DNA of 64,000 bases from Leptolyngbyaceae cyanobacterium (lineage in GTDB: Bacteria > Cyanobacteriota > Cyanobacteriia > Cyanobacteriales > Aerosakkonemataceae): the NCBI GenBank assembly GCA_036703985.1, contig DATNQN010000070.1, positions 62,001 to 126,000 of the forward strand, given 5' to 3'. Below are positions 48,162 through 57,480 of the stretch, one piece after another. Numbering within the stretch: the stretch's first letter is position 1; every line of letters begins with the position of its first letter. The translations under genes were made by a program, and so were the position numbers. The notes beneath the pieces were generated by a model that worked only from the letters and a program-made list of their open reading frames with translations, was not told the DNA's origin and searched no databases.

Positions 48162-49472
48162 TTACGCACTCATGGCGAGAGTGTAGGTACTGTTAATAGT
48201 CGGATCGGGAGTACTCGGTGAAATATCTACATAGTATGTACCTGCTTCCAGGATTCGCGAGATAGAACCATTGCTAGTAGCAGATGCAACAGTACCAGTA
48301 ATATACTCATTTGAAGTTAGTACACCATCGTTATTAACATCAAAATAGATATTAGCGCTCACAAAGTTGTTAATCCCATAGTTGCTGATGTTGCTGAGGA
48401 ACAGGTTGAAACTACGGGTATCGGTTATGACAAAACGATAGAAGTCATTGCGATCGCTTGTTCCTACCAAATCTTGATAATCGCGACTACTACCAGAGAG
48501 ATTTCCCACATCTAAAGCTTGAGCAGCAGTATTACCGGGATCGGATGGTGTATTGGTCGGAATCGCTGTGGCACCAAGAGTCATGCTATATGAAATGCTT
48601 TTCGTCGGCGAACCAGTTACGATGTCTACGTAGTAACTACCTTGAGCCAGGTCGCTCTGAATAAATGCTATATTGCCAGATCCAGGCTTAAAAGAAACAG
48701 TATTGGCACTAAGCACTTGCTCCCCTGGATCGATTTTTTGATTGCCGTTACTATCTGCATACAGCTTTACCGTGGAAAGAGTATCTAGAGTAGCGTTTAA
48801 GGTGATAAAAACATAGCTCGGCTTGTCTAGGATAAAGCTGTACATATCCTGCTGATCGCCAGTATTCAAAAATTCGTTGTAAGTAGGTCGAGTGAGTAAA
48901 ACACCGATTGAATAAGAGGTGTCGGTGGTATTACCGGGATCGGTAGCAGGGCTAATTGGAGGAGCGCCGATCCGTCCTTCTCGAATTCCACTATTTAAGA
49001 AATGGTTGAGTGCTGATTCATAGTTGTTACCAAATGCCGCTTTTAAGTCAGAGTAACTATTCAGGTAATAGACCGGATCGAAAAATTCCGAACCAATACG
49101 TCCTTCTTTAATGCCATATTGTTCGTAGTGTTGGTAAAGTTGCTCGTTATTGAATCCGGCTGCTGCTAAGTCCTTATACACAGCTTTATAGTAGTTAGGA
49201 TTAAAACCAATACCAACGCGCCTTCCTTCACTGGCACCAAAGTTTTCCAAATGGTCAAATAACTGTCTGTTAGTAGTTAAACCTGCTTGGCGCAAATCTG
49301 GATGACTAAGAGTGTAGTAATTGAGGTCTATGTATGACGAAAAACGACGCCCTTCATTGATACCATTAGTTAAAAAGTGTTGGCGAAGTTGTTCGTCACT
49401 GGTCAGTCCTGCTCTGGCCAAATCTGGATAGAGAGAGCGGTACAAGTTAGCATTAAATAGATTGACGGACAT
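48162..49472 (-). CDS. EGR-repeat/PPC-domain protein, paralogue 1
   Basis: 436 residues. Residues 1-175 hold four repeats of about 42 residues with the core YYxxxxPDLxxAGL...QLxxHFxxxGxxEGR. Residues about 183-310 and 312-436 are two bacterial pre-peptidase C-terminal (PPC) beta domains, each with DPGNT at its start. Calcium-type loops are seen in DSNGNQKIDPGE and DVNNDGVLTSNE; the second is a perfect EF-hand loop. No signal peptide is visible, so export must use another route (for example a C-terminal type I signal; the end TYTLAMSA is shared by all three). Probably extracellular or cell-surface. CAGGAGAAGG precedes the ATG. Confidence 0.85.
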   Translation of the reverse strand: MSVNLFNANLYRSLYPDLARAGLTSDEQLRQHFLTNGINEGRRFSSYIDLNYYTLSHPDLRQAGLTTNRQLFDHLENFGASEGRRVGIGFNPNYYKAVYKDLAAAGFNNEQLYQHYEQYGIKEGRIGSEFFDPVYYLNSYSDLKAAFGNNYESALNHFLNSGIREGRIGAPPISPATDPGNTTDTSYSIGVLLTRPTYNEFLNTGDQQDMYSFILDKPSYVFITLNATLDTLSTVKLYADSNGNQKIDPGEQVLSANTVSFKPGSGNIAFIQSDLAQGSYYVDIVTGSPTKSISYSMTLGATAIPTNTPSDPGNTAAQALDVGNLSGSSRDYQDLVGTSDRNDFYRFVITDTRSFNLFLSNISNYGINNFVSANIYFDVNNDGVLTSNEYITGTVASATSNGSISRILEAGTYYVDISPSTPDPTINSTYTLAMSA

Positions 49473-49782
49473 TTCACCTTCTCCTGTTAGCTTTGAGTCG
49501 TGAATTATAAATACTTCCTAGCTTTTTGCGAGGTAGCATCAGTTGTTTTTTTATCTACTAGACGAGATTACTAAAAACAATTTTACGTAATATAAACGAT
49601 GGTTTTTAAAAGCATCATTTGTTGTTTTAGCTATTTAAAATCCAACCGTTTATACCAACCATCAATTACTACAATAGTAGATTTACTATTTACGCATTTT
49701 GCAAAACAATTTTAGAAAAATTTTAATTATTAAATAAGCATACTATTTTAAACAAAAACGTATTTAACTATTATAATTATCT

Positions 49783-49820
49783 ATGAAAATAAGTGGGCGA
49801 ATCCGTTAGACTCACCCATT
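49783..49820 (-). terminator. terminator of EGR/PPC gene 2
   Basis: On the minus strand TGGGTGA, a loop and TCGCCCA (one mismatch) are followed by CTTATTTTCATAG, homologous to the terminator of gene 1. Confidence 0.55.
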
Positions 49821-49859
49821 CATTTCAGTTAATTACTAATGTAAAATTAATTCTAGTTC

Positions 49860-51134
49860 CTATGCGCTCATGCTGAGAATGTAGCTACTGTTAATAGTAG
49901 GATCGGGAGTGCTGGGTGAGATATCCACATAGTATGTACCCGCTCCCAGGCTTCGCACGATGGAACCAGTGATAGTAGCCGATGCAACAGTGCCAGTAAC
50001 ATACTCATTGGGAGTAACTGCACCATCGTTATTAGCATCTAGGTAGATATTAGCACTCAAGAAGTTGATGACATTGTTGAGGGACAAGTTGAGAGTACGG
50101 GTATCAGTTAGGACAAAGCGGTAAAAGTCATTGCGATCGTTTGTACCTACCAAATCTTGATAATCGCGACTATTACCAGTGAGATTTCCCACGTCTAAAG
50201 CTTGAGCAGCAGTATTACCGGGATCGGATGGTGTATTGGTGGGAAGGGCGTTAGCACCAAGGCTCATGCTATATGAAATAGATGTACCATTTATGATATC
50301 TAGGTAATAGCTACCTTGAGCCAACTGGCTCTGAATAGATGCCGTGCCGGAAGAAGTTTCAGCGGTTTGCACTTCCTCACCAGGATCGATCCTGTAATTA
50401 TTGTTACTGTCTGCATACAGTCTGATCGTGGTGGGAATAACTATAGGGGTGTTTATGGTCATAGAAAAAAAGCTCGGCTTGTCCAGGATAAAGTTGTACA
50501 TATCCGTTGGGTCGCCGTAGGCACTACTCAAAAACCCATTGAATGTAGGTTTGGTAAGTAAAACACCAATTCCATAAGCTGTATCGGTGGTACTACCGGG
50601 ATCGAAACGAGTGTTAACAGGTGGAGTGCTGAGCCGCCCTTCTTGGATTCCATTATTTAAGAAATGGTTGAGTGCTAATTCATAGTTGTTACCAAATGCC
50701 GCTTTTAAGTCGGGATTGCTATTCAGGTAATAAACCGGATCGAAAAATTCCGAGCCTATCCGCCCTTCTTTAATACCGTTGTTTTCGTAGTGTTGGTACA
50801 GTTGCTCGTTCGTCAATCCGGCTGCTGCTAAATCCTGATAGATAGCCCTATAATAGTTTGGGTTGAAAGCAACACCAACGCGCCTTCCTTCATTGGCACC
50901 CGCGTTTTCCAAATGCTCAAATAATTGTCGGTTGGTAGTCAAACCTGCCCTATGTAAATCTGGATAACTAAGGCTGTAGTAATTGAGATCGATGTATGAG
51001 GAGAAACGACGCCCTTCATTGACACCATTAGTTAAAAAGTGTTGCCTAAGCTGTTCGTCTGTGGTGAGTCCTGCCCTGGCTAAATCTGGATAGAGGGAGC
51101 GGTACAGATTTGCGTTAAATAGATTGACGGACAT
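49860..51134 (-). CDS. EGR-repeat/PPC-domain protein, paralogue 2
   Basis: 424 residues, same architecture: four EGR repeats (1-175) and two PPC domains. The first PPC domain is the most divergent part (NGFLSSAYGDPTDMYNFIL), while the second matches paralogue 1 closely (AAQALDVGNLTGNSRDYQDL). EF-hand-like loops DSNNNYRIDPGE and DANNDGAVTPNE are kept. TAGGAGA lies seven or so bases before the ATG. The gene has its own 520-bp upstream region with a palindrome, so each paralogue may be expressed separately. Confidence 0.85.
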   Translation of the reverse strand: MSVNLFNANLYRSLYPDLARAGLTTDEQLRQHFLTNGVNEGRRFSSYIDLNYYSLSYPDLHRAGLTTNRQLFEHLENAGANEGRRVGVAFNPNYYRAIYQDLAAAGLTNEQLYQHYENNGIKEGRIGSEFFDPVYYLNSNPDLKAAFGNNYELALNHFLNNGIQEGRLSTPPVNTRFDPGSTTDTAYGIGVLLTKPTFNGFLSSAYGDPTDMYNFILDKPSFFSMTINTPIVIPTTIRLYADSNNNYRIDPGEEVQTAETSSGTASIQSQLAQGSYYLDIINGTSISYSMSLGANALPTNTPSDPGNTAAQALDVGNLTGNSRDYQDLVGTNDRNDFYRFVLTDTRTLNLSLNNVINFLSANIYLDANNDGAVTPNEYVTGTVASATITGSIVRSLGAGTYYVDISPSTPDPTINSSYILSMSA

Positions 51135-51552
51135 TTTTTCTCCTATTTGCTCCGATTCGTGAGTATAAAAGAGCCCTGACTTTTTTGTAGTTTTCCCAAA
51201 TGGCCAAACTCAAATTTTGCATCGCGATCGATAAAACCTAAAACGCTCGGTTTTAAGCCTTGATGCAAGGTATGAATAAAAAAATCCAGACAATATATAG
51301 AGGAAACTAAGTATTGTTTGGGGATACCTAGTTTGTCTTTATCTGTCTAACCTTGTAACCTTTTTGGTCGATCGGCAATTAACTACTACAACAACGAATA
51401 AGTATTTACGTAATTTGGAAGAAAATTCTGGTTAAATAATGGTTAACTAATTAATTATTTCTGTATTTCATTTACATTATTTGCTTTTTGTGAAATAATG
51501 TCTTGCTAAAAAAAATTTAATGTTTATGAAAACGAGTGGACGATCGAGCGCA

Positions 51553-51593
51553 CGCTCCAAACCCGGTTCCTTGAAGAAACCGGGTTTGGAGCG
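51553..51593. repeat. 41-bp palindrome (AAACCCGG family) inside a terminator
   Basis: CGCTCCAAACCCGGTTCCTT, one G, and AAGAAACCGGGTTTGGAGCG pair with a single mismatch. The core is that of the 34999-35031 palindrome. It sits between the two arms of the sequence that corresponds to the terminators of genes 1 and 2 (GAGTGGACG before, TCCTCACTC after). Confidence 0.7.
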
Positions 51594-51656
51594 TCCTCAC
51601 TCACCTGAAAAGTACTGTATTTCAGCTAATTGCGAATGGAAGATAAATTTTCCTTC

Positions 51657-52937
51657 CTATGCACTCATGGTGAGAGTGTAGCTACTGTTAATAGTCGGAT
51701 CGGGAGTGCTGGGTACGATATCCACATAGTACGTACCGGCTCCTAGATTCCGTAAAATCGAACCAGCAGTGGTAGAGGATGCCACAGTTCCAGTCACGTA
51801 CTCATTGGGAGTGACCGCACCATCATTATTAACATCGACGTAGATATTAGCAGTTACGAAGTTACTGACATCCTTGAGGGACAAGTTGAGGGTGCTGGTG
51901 CTACTCAAAACAAAACGGTATAAGTCATTGCGATCGTTTGTACCTACAAAGTCTTGATAAGCGTGACTACCACCATTAAGATTTCCCACATCTAAAGCCT
52001 GAGCAGCCGTATTACCAGGATCGGATGGAGTAGTGGTGGGAATGCCAGTAGCGCCAAGACTCATGCTGTAAGAACTGCTGGTAGTAGGCGAACCAGCCAC
52101 GATGTCTAAATAGTAGCGGCCTTGAGCGAGATTTTGGTTAATATATGCCGAGTAACCAGACCAACGCGTAGATGTGCTACTAGTGCTAAGTATCTCTTCA
52201 CCAGGGTCGATCTTTTCATTGTCGTTACTGTCTGCATACAGTTTCACATTTGCTAAGCCACCAAAGCTCATCTGGAAGTTGCTTGGTTTGTCTAGGATAA
52301 AGCTGTAAATGTCTTCTCGATCGCTAGTACCCAAAAATTCATTGTAAGTAGGGCGGGTCAGTAAAACACCAATTCCATAAGATGTCTCGGCAGTGTTACC
52401 GGGATCGAAAGCGGGGCTAATTGGAGGAGCGGAGATACGTCCTTCTTTGATCCCATTATTTAAGAAATGGCTGAGTGCTGATTGATAGTTGTTACCAAAT
52501 GCAGCTTTGACGTCAGGGTTGTTATTGAGGTAATAGACTGGATCGAAAAATTCCGAGCCAATACGCCCTTCTTTAATGCCGTAATTTTCGTAGTGTTGGT
52601 AAAGTTGCTCGTTAGTCAGTCCGGCTGTTTGTAAGTCTGGATAGACAGCTTTATAGTAGTTTGGATTAAAAGCAACACCGACACGCCTTCCTTCATTAGC
52701 GCCAAAGTTTTCCAAATGGTCAAATAATTGTCGGTTGGTAGTTAAACCTGCTTTAGTTAAATCAGAATGACCGACTTTGTAGTAATTGAGATCGATGTAT
52801 GATGAGAAAACACGCCCTTCATTGACACCACTACTTAAAAAGTGTTGGCGAAGTTGTTCGTCACTGGTCAGTCCTGCTCTGGCTAAATCTGGATAGAGAG
52901 AGCGATACAAATTAGCATTAAATAGATTGACGGACAT
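51657..52937 (-). CDS. EGR-repeat/PPC-domain protein, paralogue 3
   Basis: 426 residues from ATG 52935-52937, chosen because AGGAG is eight bases upstream and because all paralogues begin MSVNLFNANLYRSLYPDLA. A frame 17 codons longer exists. Four EGR repeats and two PPC domains as in the others; loops DSNDNEKIDPGE and DVNNDGAVTPNE. Its 5' end is almost identical at the DNA level to paralogue 1 rather than to its neighbour paralogue 2. It ends SYTLTMSA. The likely ancestral or most upstream copy of the tandem set. Confidence 0.85.
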   Translation of the reverse strand: MSVNLFNANLYRSLYPDLARAGLTSDEQLRQHFLSSGVNEGRVFSSYIDLNYYKVGHSDLTKAGLTTNRQLFDHLENFGANEGRRVGVAFNPNYYKAVYPDLQTAGLTNEQLYQHYENYGIKEGRIGSEFFDPVYYLNNNPDVKAAFGNNYQSALSHFLNNGIKEGRISAPPISPAFDPGNTAETSYGIGVLLTRPTYNEFLGTSDREDIYSFILDKPSNFQMSFGGLANVKLYADSNDNEKIDPGEEILSTSSTSTRWSGYSAYINQNLAQGRYYLDIVAGSPTTSSSYSMSLGATGIPTTTPSDPGNTAAQALDVGNLNGGSHAYQDFVGTNDRNDLYRFVLSSTSTLNLSLKDVSNFVTANIYVDVNNDGAVTPNEYVTGTVASSTTAGSILRNLGAGTYYVDIVPSTPDPTINSSYTLTMSA

Positions 52938-53854
52938 TTTTTTGCTCCTATGATGTAGAGTCAAGATTTTATTGATTAAGATCATCAAAACTGATTTTTT
53001 TGCCAGGTGCGTAGATTCGTTATTGATAAATGCGTTCTGGCTTTTTTGTTGAGGTTATGCCAAATCTGCTAGCAAAGAAAAGCAGCGATAGGCTAGGTAG
53101 AAACTCAAACTATTTAAGAGTAAATATCTGAAAGTTTAGATGCCGATTGCTCAGAATTACTCTTGTAATCATTGTTTTTTGTGGTTGGTCTTCCCAAAAA
53201 GATGTTTTCGATTTTGTAAGGATGACATCTAGAGCTAAGGATGTTCCGGAGCAGCTAGTTTGTTTTTCTCTCTTGGTCGAACTCTGTCACTTTTTGGTTG
53301 ACTATTAATTCCTACAATCTGGAGTAATTATTTACGGAATTTGAGTGAATATTTTTTGCAAAATATGGCTGTTCAACAAATATTTATGACTAGAAAATAA
53401 CTTACTTTTTGTAAAAAAATCGAGTATTTAAGGTCTTTGTAATGGTTGTGTCTGTTGATGGCTCAGGAAAAATACGGAAGCCATACTCTGTAATTTGGTA
53501 AGTAAGGATTAAAAAGAAAACTTAAGAAGGAAAAAGAGAATTTTTTTTTATTTTATTGTGTTGGTTATAAGTAGGATGGCATGGATAAACGCACATGGGC
53601 AGGGTGGGTTTTGAAAGCTAGTAAAACGGTTGTATATCAAACACTCTAACTAAACCCGCCCCTATAAATCCACCTTCATTTTTTCAAACCTACCTACTTA
53701 ATAAATATTTTTTTTACCAATTCACGTATTTCAGTGCTACTAATCGTTGTCCCTACTCTTTCCTAGTGAGCCTCCTGCCAAAATAGTAAATGTGGCACTG
53801 AAACAAGTGAATTGGTGCGTGTCGTCTGCTCTCTAAATTTTCCGTAGCGATCGC
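52938..53854. other. 917-bp intergenic region with promoter and MITE
   Basis: Holds the promoter of paralogue 3, T-rich tracts, and the second MITE-like repeat (53568-53700). AATTCACGTATTTCAGTG (about 53720) and CACTGAAACAAGTGAATT (53794-53811) form an inverted pair just beyond it. No gene is supported. Confidence 0.5.
53568..53700. repeat. 133-bp MITE-like repeat, copy B
   Basis: Same length, orientation and terminal repeats (TAAGTAGGATGG, CCTACCTACTTA) as copy A at 9405-9537, with about 19 differences clustered in a five-base block and the T-rich part. Inner GGGTGGGTT pairs with AACCCGCCC. It lies between the EGR/PPC cluster and the DUF92 gene. Confidence 0.75.
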
Positions 53855-54637
53855 TTACAGTAAGGCTAATACCATCGCCAAGAGCATAGCGACGATCGCA
53901 CCTAAGAAAGTGTTAATTACATTCACTAGTTCGTTGGTGAGCCAACTTATCTTAGATTGGAGGGTAGCGCCGATGACGCTTTCCAAGTTAGTAGCGATGA
54001 AAGCGGCGACGATACACAAAGCAATTCCCACGATATTAATTAAACCAACGCCCCAACCAACTAGGGCTAAAGCAGCTGAAGCTATCACCCCAGCTAAAGT
54101 ACCCTCCAAACTCACCGCACCTTCCGTTCCCCGCGCCACTGGTTGGAGGGTAGTAATCAAAAATGTTCGTTTTCCGTAAGCTTTTCCCACTTCGCTGGCG
54201 CTGGTATCGGAAAGTTTCGTACTGAAGCTGGCGACATATCCCAACAAAAGAAGAGACTGCAAACTGGGAAACGGATATTCTAAATTAGGCACTAAACCCC
54301 AATTAACAATGGCAATTCCCAACGCGCAGAGAGTCGCAACCGCCGCCGAACCCCAAACATTTTCTGGCCCACGCGCACCCGATCGCTTTTCTGCAATGCC
54401 CTCCGCTTCCTTTTGGGCCATGCCAATCCGCGTTACCCCAGACCCCACCAGGAAATAGAACATCACTACTAAATATCCTTGCCAGCCCAGAGTACCCCAA
54501 ATTACCATTCCCAACACCCAGGCGTGCAGATAACCTGCGGGAGTAAGTAATTTTTTCGGCGCAAACCAAGCAATTGCCAGTAAAACGGTATTCAACCCTA
54601 CCGCAACCAGCCAGGGATTCAGCAAATAGATAGACAT
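53855..54637 (-). CDS. DUF92/VTE6-type membrane kinase
   Basis: 260 residues from ATG 54635-54637, where GAGAGG gives a ribosome site; a start five codons upstream is possible. Six or seven membrane helices. The TIGR00297/DUF92 signature is seen: KLLTPAGYLHAWVLGM, then KRSGARGPENVWGSAAVAT, then ASFSTKLSDTSASEVGKAYG and the Glu-bearing GTEGAVSLEGTLAGV. Plant VTE6 and its Synechocystis homologue phosphorylate phytyl phosphate to phytyl diphosphate for tocopherol and phylloquinone synthesis. That role is inferred from the family. Confidence 0.88.
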   Translation of the reverse strand: MSIYLLNPWLVAVGLNTVLLAIAWFAPKKLLTPAGYLHAWVLGMVIWGTLGWQGYLVVMFYFLVGSGVTRIGMAQKEAEGIAEKRSGARGPENVWGSAAVATLCALGIAIVNWGLVPNLEYPFPSLQSLLLLGYVASFSTKLSDTSASEVGKAYGKRTFLITTLQPVARGTEGAVSLEGTLAGVIASAALALVGWGVGLINIVGIALCIVAAFIATNLESVIGATLQSKISWLTNELVNVINTFLGAIVAMLLAMVLALL

Positions 54638-54663
54638 ACCAGCCTCTCTCAAATCAGAAGATT

Positions 54664-55095
54664 ATGAACCAAGTTATCTTTCATCTTGCTTTTCCCGTGG
54701 GCGACATTGCCCAAACGAAAGCATTTTACGCCGATGGTTTGGGTTGCGAAATCGGTAGAGAAAACGCAACTTCGGTAATTTTAAACCTGTACGGGCATCA
54801 AATCGTAGCTCATCTCGCTAAAGAAGCTTTAACTCCCCAAAAAGGTATTTATCCGAGACATTTTGGTTTGGTTTTCACTTCTGAAATTGACTGGGAAGCG
54901 CTTTTAGAAAGAGCCAAACAAAAAAACCTGCGTTTTTATCAAAAACCCAAACGCAGGTTTATGGGTGAGTTAATAGAGCATCGCACCTTCTTTTTAGAAG
55001 ATCCTTTCTACAATGTGCTGGAATTCAAATATTACTTTCATTCGTCGGCAATCTTCGGAAATCGTGAATTTCCACGGGTGGGTGATGTGGTTTGA
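54664..55095 (+). CDS. VOC-fold (glyoxalase-like) protein
   Basis: 143 residues, one vicinal-oxygen-chelate unit pair. It begins FHLAFPVGDIAQTKAFYADG, the first beta-alpha module with a metal His (His7), and continues GLVFTSEIDWEALLERAKQ and LEDPFYNVLEFKYY, where Glu117 is the usual last ligand. Possible dioxygenase or glyoxalase-type enzyme; the substrate is unknown. It is divergent from DUF92 by 26 bp. The 3' end overlaps the lipase gene by 71 bp tail to tail, and codons 87-99 double as the lipase terminator. Confidence 0.82.
   Translation: MNQVIFHLAFPVGDIAQTKAFYADGLGCEIGRENATSVILNLYGHQIVAHLAKEALTPQKGIYPRHFGLVFTSEIDWEALLERAKQKNLRFYQKPKRRFMGELIEHRTFFLEDPFYNVLEFKYYFHSSAIFGNREFPRVGDVV
54918..54960 (-). 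terminator. lipase terminator embedded in the VOC coding sequence
   Basis: On the minus strand AAACCTGCGTTT, a 13-base loop and AAACGCAGGTTT are followed by a run of seven T in all. It lies 65 bp beyond the lipase stop at 55025. The 12-bp arms are perfect although both are within VOC codons. Confidence 0.85.
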
Positions 55096-55696
55096 TTGGT
55101 TCTGAAAGCGCCGTTACTACATATTCGATACTGCGATCGTCTGTTAGCATCCAGGGATGGAAAGGAACTGTTACTTGGATATCTTTACCGACTGGAAGTT
55201 GAGAGCTATTCGCTGGCAAAATGATTAAGTCGAGAGGAGTCCAAATGGAAGTAAAATTAACTCTTTCCAGTATATCTACATCTCGATTTAAATCTTCTAA
55301 AAATTTACTGCCGGGACGCATCTGAATGCAGCCGGGACGCTGGGAACCGTAAGCTGCTAGAGTACCGCGATGGGGTGAAGCAATCGTCACGAAGCGCTGG
55401 ATGCGATCGATCCCTCCCAATCGCTGCACGTAGTAGCGGCTGACAACTCCCCCCATACTGAAACCAACCAAATCAAAAGGTTGTTTAGATGGTAAATTTT
55501 TCTCTACATAATCTGCTACTTGTTCAGCTAGGTAATCGAGAGGTCGATCGCCATTATTAGGTATTAAATCGAGGTCATATACAGACCAACCCAATTTTTT
55601 CAAGTAAGGAGCCATTTTATAGAAAACAGCGCCAGTATCGTTAATACCGTGAACTAACAGTATTGGGTTGCGCTTTTTCTCGGTTTTCATATCCAA
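55025..55696 (-). CDS. alpha/beta-hydrolase, lipase-like
   Basis: 223 residues. NPILLVHGINDTG is the oxyanion-side HG motif, GFSMGGVVSRYY carries the nucleophile Ser80, and ASPHRGTLAAYG follows, as in triacylglycerol lipases and PGAP1-like esterases. No signal peptide; probably cytoplasmic or membrane-associated. The acid and His of the triad are likely in the LDLIILPANS and VPFHPWMLTDD regions. Its stop codon lies inside the opposing VOC gene, and its terminator is further inside. Confidence 0.87.
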   Translation of the reverse strand: MDMKTEKKRNPILLVHGINDTGAVFYKMAPYLKKLGWSVYDLDLIPNNGDRPLDYLAEQVADYVEKNLPSKQPFDLVGFSMGGVVSRYYVQRLGGIDRIQRFVTIASPHRGTLAAYGSQRPGCIQMRPGSKFLEDLNRDVDILERVNFTSIWTPLDLIILPANSSQLPVGKDIQVTVPFHPWMLTDDRSIEYVVTALSEPIKPHHPPVEIHDFRRLPTNESNI

Positions 55697-55984
55697 TTAA
55701 TATCTATTGCCTAACTCTAGCTTAGATCGAGTTGCGATTTCTCCTTCATCCAACAGACACAAAATTTACTGGCACAAATCTAGAATTCAAGAGTCAGGAG
55801 TCAGAATTCAGAAGCCAGAATCTATAATTTAGAGTTTTCCAATTCAGTCAGAATAGTTAAAACTTCTAACTATATTAGTGTTGACATATAGCTAAAAAAT
55901 AAAACTATCTTTTTCGCGATAGAAAAGTTGCGAAGCAGATAGAATTATGACTCTTAACTACTGACTTTTGAACTGCTTTACCTT

Positions 55985-57352
55985 TTATTCGTTCATATTC
56001 CTGTAAGTAGCAACGGCAGAAGGAGATATGCGATTCAAATAACGGAAAATCCAGTATTTAAATACGGTATCTAAAATTACTGGAAAAGTAGCAATAAATA
56101 AGAATATAAAATCTTCATTTTCTGGCAATCCTAAATGTCGAGATACGGTTGCTAGCAGCACTTCCCAACCATGAGGTGAGTGGTATCCAACAAAAATATC
56201 GGTAAACAAAATAATGATGAAAGCTTTGGCACTGTCGCTCAGACCATAAACAATATCATCCATAAAAGATTTTAAAACTGCTATTTGCCTGCGGCTGGTC
56301 ACGATGACGAAAGCAAATGCTATTAAAGATAAAAGGTCGGAAAATATATTTTTGATAGCTTCTGCGCCATCTCTTCGGTAGCTATTGGCTATTTCTAAAG
56401 CCTTTTCTCTAACTTTTTCTTCTATTTGTTCTGCCGATAATTTGGGCGCTTCCCAAACTAAGTTTTCAAATTCAATTTTTTCTTTAAAGCTTCTCAATTC
56501 ATTAAGAGCTTCTTCTTCCAAATCCCTGTTGATAAAAATTGTCTCGGTATCTTCACTTTTATATTTATCGACTAATGGGCCAACTATAAAAAGTTTAGAT
56601 ACTTGATAAGTTAACAGTGGTACGATGATTAAAATTAAGATAAATCGAATAGAAGTGGCTGTTTTTACTTTAGATTTACGGAATTTTTTAACCACTTCTT
56701 CTTCCGATTGGGGATCTAACTCTTTTTGCAGCCGATTAATTGTTTTAAAAATCGACCTGGGTAAAATGCCCGTCTTATCAGAAACCGTTTCATCTATTGT
56801 ATTATTTGTCTGCCCAACTCTATAACCCTGTTCGTTGTCATCGGCGAGAATCAGGTCTTCTAAAGCAGCTTTTTCATTTTGAGGTACTACGACTAATGAT
56901 ACGGAGCGATCGGTTTGAGGGGGCGGCGAATCATAATTATATTTAGAGATTACTCGATCGATAAAATTTAGCTTTTCTAAAATGATTGATGATTGATTGG
57001 ATTCGGCAATATAAGATTTGCCATTTCTATTAGCGTTATCAGTAAATTTATCTCGATCTGAGTTATAATTAGAAAGGTTCAGTATAGACTTACTGGCTCT
57101 AAATTCCGCTAAACGATTTTTAGCAATGGTTAAATTTTTTCTTAGTTCAATTTGAAAATAAGCTATTACGCTGTCACTGTAATTCCCAATGGCAGGATTA
57201 ATTTTTTGACCGTCAAAATACTCATCTTCAATCCCTTTAATTTGCAAAGCGGCATTATATGCTTGTTCTAAAGCTCTTTCCGGCGTATCTGAGAACCATT
57301 CCTTAGCATAACGTAAGGAATCTTTAATTGACGAAAAAATACTTCTTTTCAT
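55985..57352 (-). CDS. pcxA: proton extrusion protein PcxA
   Basis: 455 residues from ATG 57350-57352 (MKRSIFSSIKDSLRYAKEWF); a TTG 12 codons upstream would add residues absent from the family. The N-terminal half is soluble and polar. The C-terminal half has four membrane helices (about 238-260, 335-355, 372-395 and 415-440) with the CemA/CotA signature GYHSPHGWEVLL and IFRYLNRISPSAVATYRNM. PcxA helps light-induced proton release and carbon uptake in Synechocystis and is in the cytoplasmic membrane. Confidence 0.95.
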   Translation of the reverse strand: MKRSIFSSIKDSLRYAKEWFSDTPERALEQAYNAALQIKGIEDEYFDGQKINPAIGNYSDSVIAYFQIELRKNLTIAKNRLAEFRASKSILNLSNYNSDRDKFTDNANRNGKSYIAESNQSSIILEKLNFIDRVISKYNYDSPPPQTDRSVSLVVVPQNEKAALEDLILADDNEQGYRVGQTNNTIDETVSDKTGILPRSIFKTINRLQKELDPQSEEEVVKKFRKSKVKTATSIRFILILIIVPLLTYQVSKLFIVGPLVDKYKSEDTETIFINRDLEEEALNELRSFKEKIEFENLVWEAPKLSAEQIEEKVREKALEIANSYRRDGAEAIKNIFSDLLSLIAFAFVIVTSRRQIAVLKSFMDDIVYGLSDSAKAFIIILFTDIFVGYHSPHGWEVLLATVSRHLGLPENEDFIFLFIATFPVILDTVFKYWIFRYLNRISPSAVATYRNMNE

Positions 57353-57480
57353 GACAAGAGTTTGCCCTCTTTTTTTAAGGTTAAGCAAAGAATTAAAAGT
57401 GCTTATAACCCAATGCAGATTTGCCAGAGTTATAAGTTGAGTGTACGAGGTATGATAACAAATTAACCGGAGGATGAACG

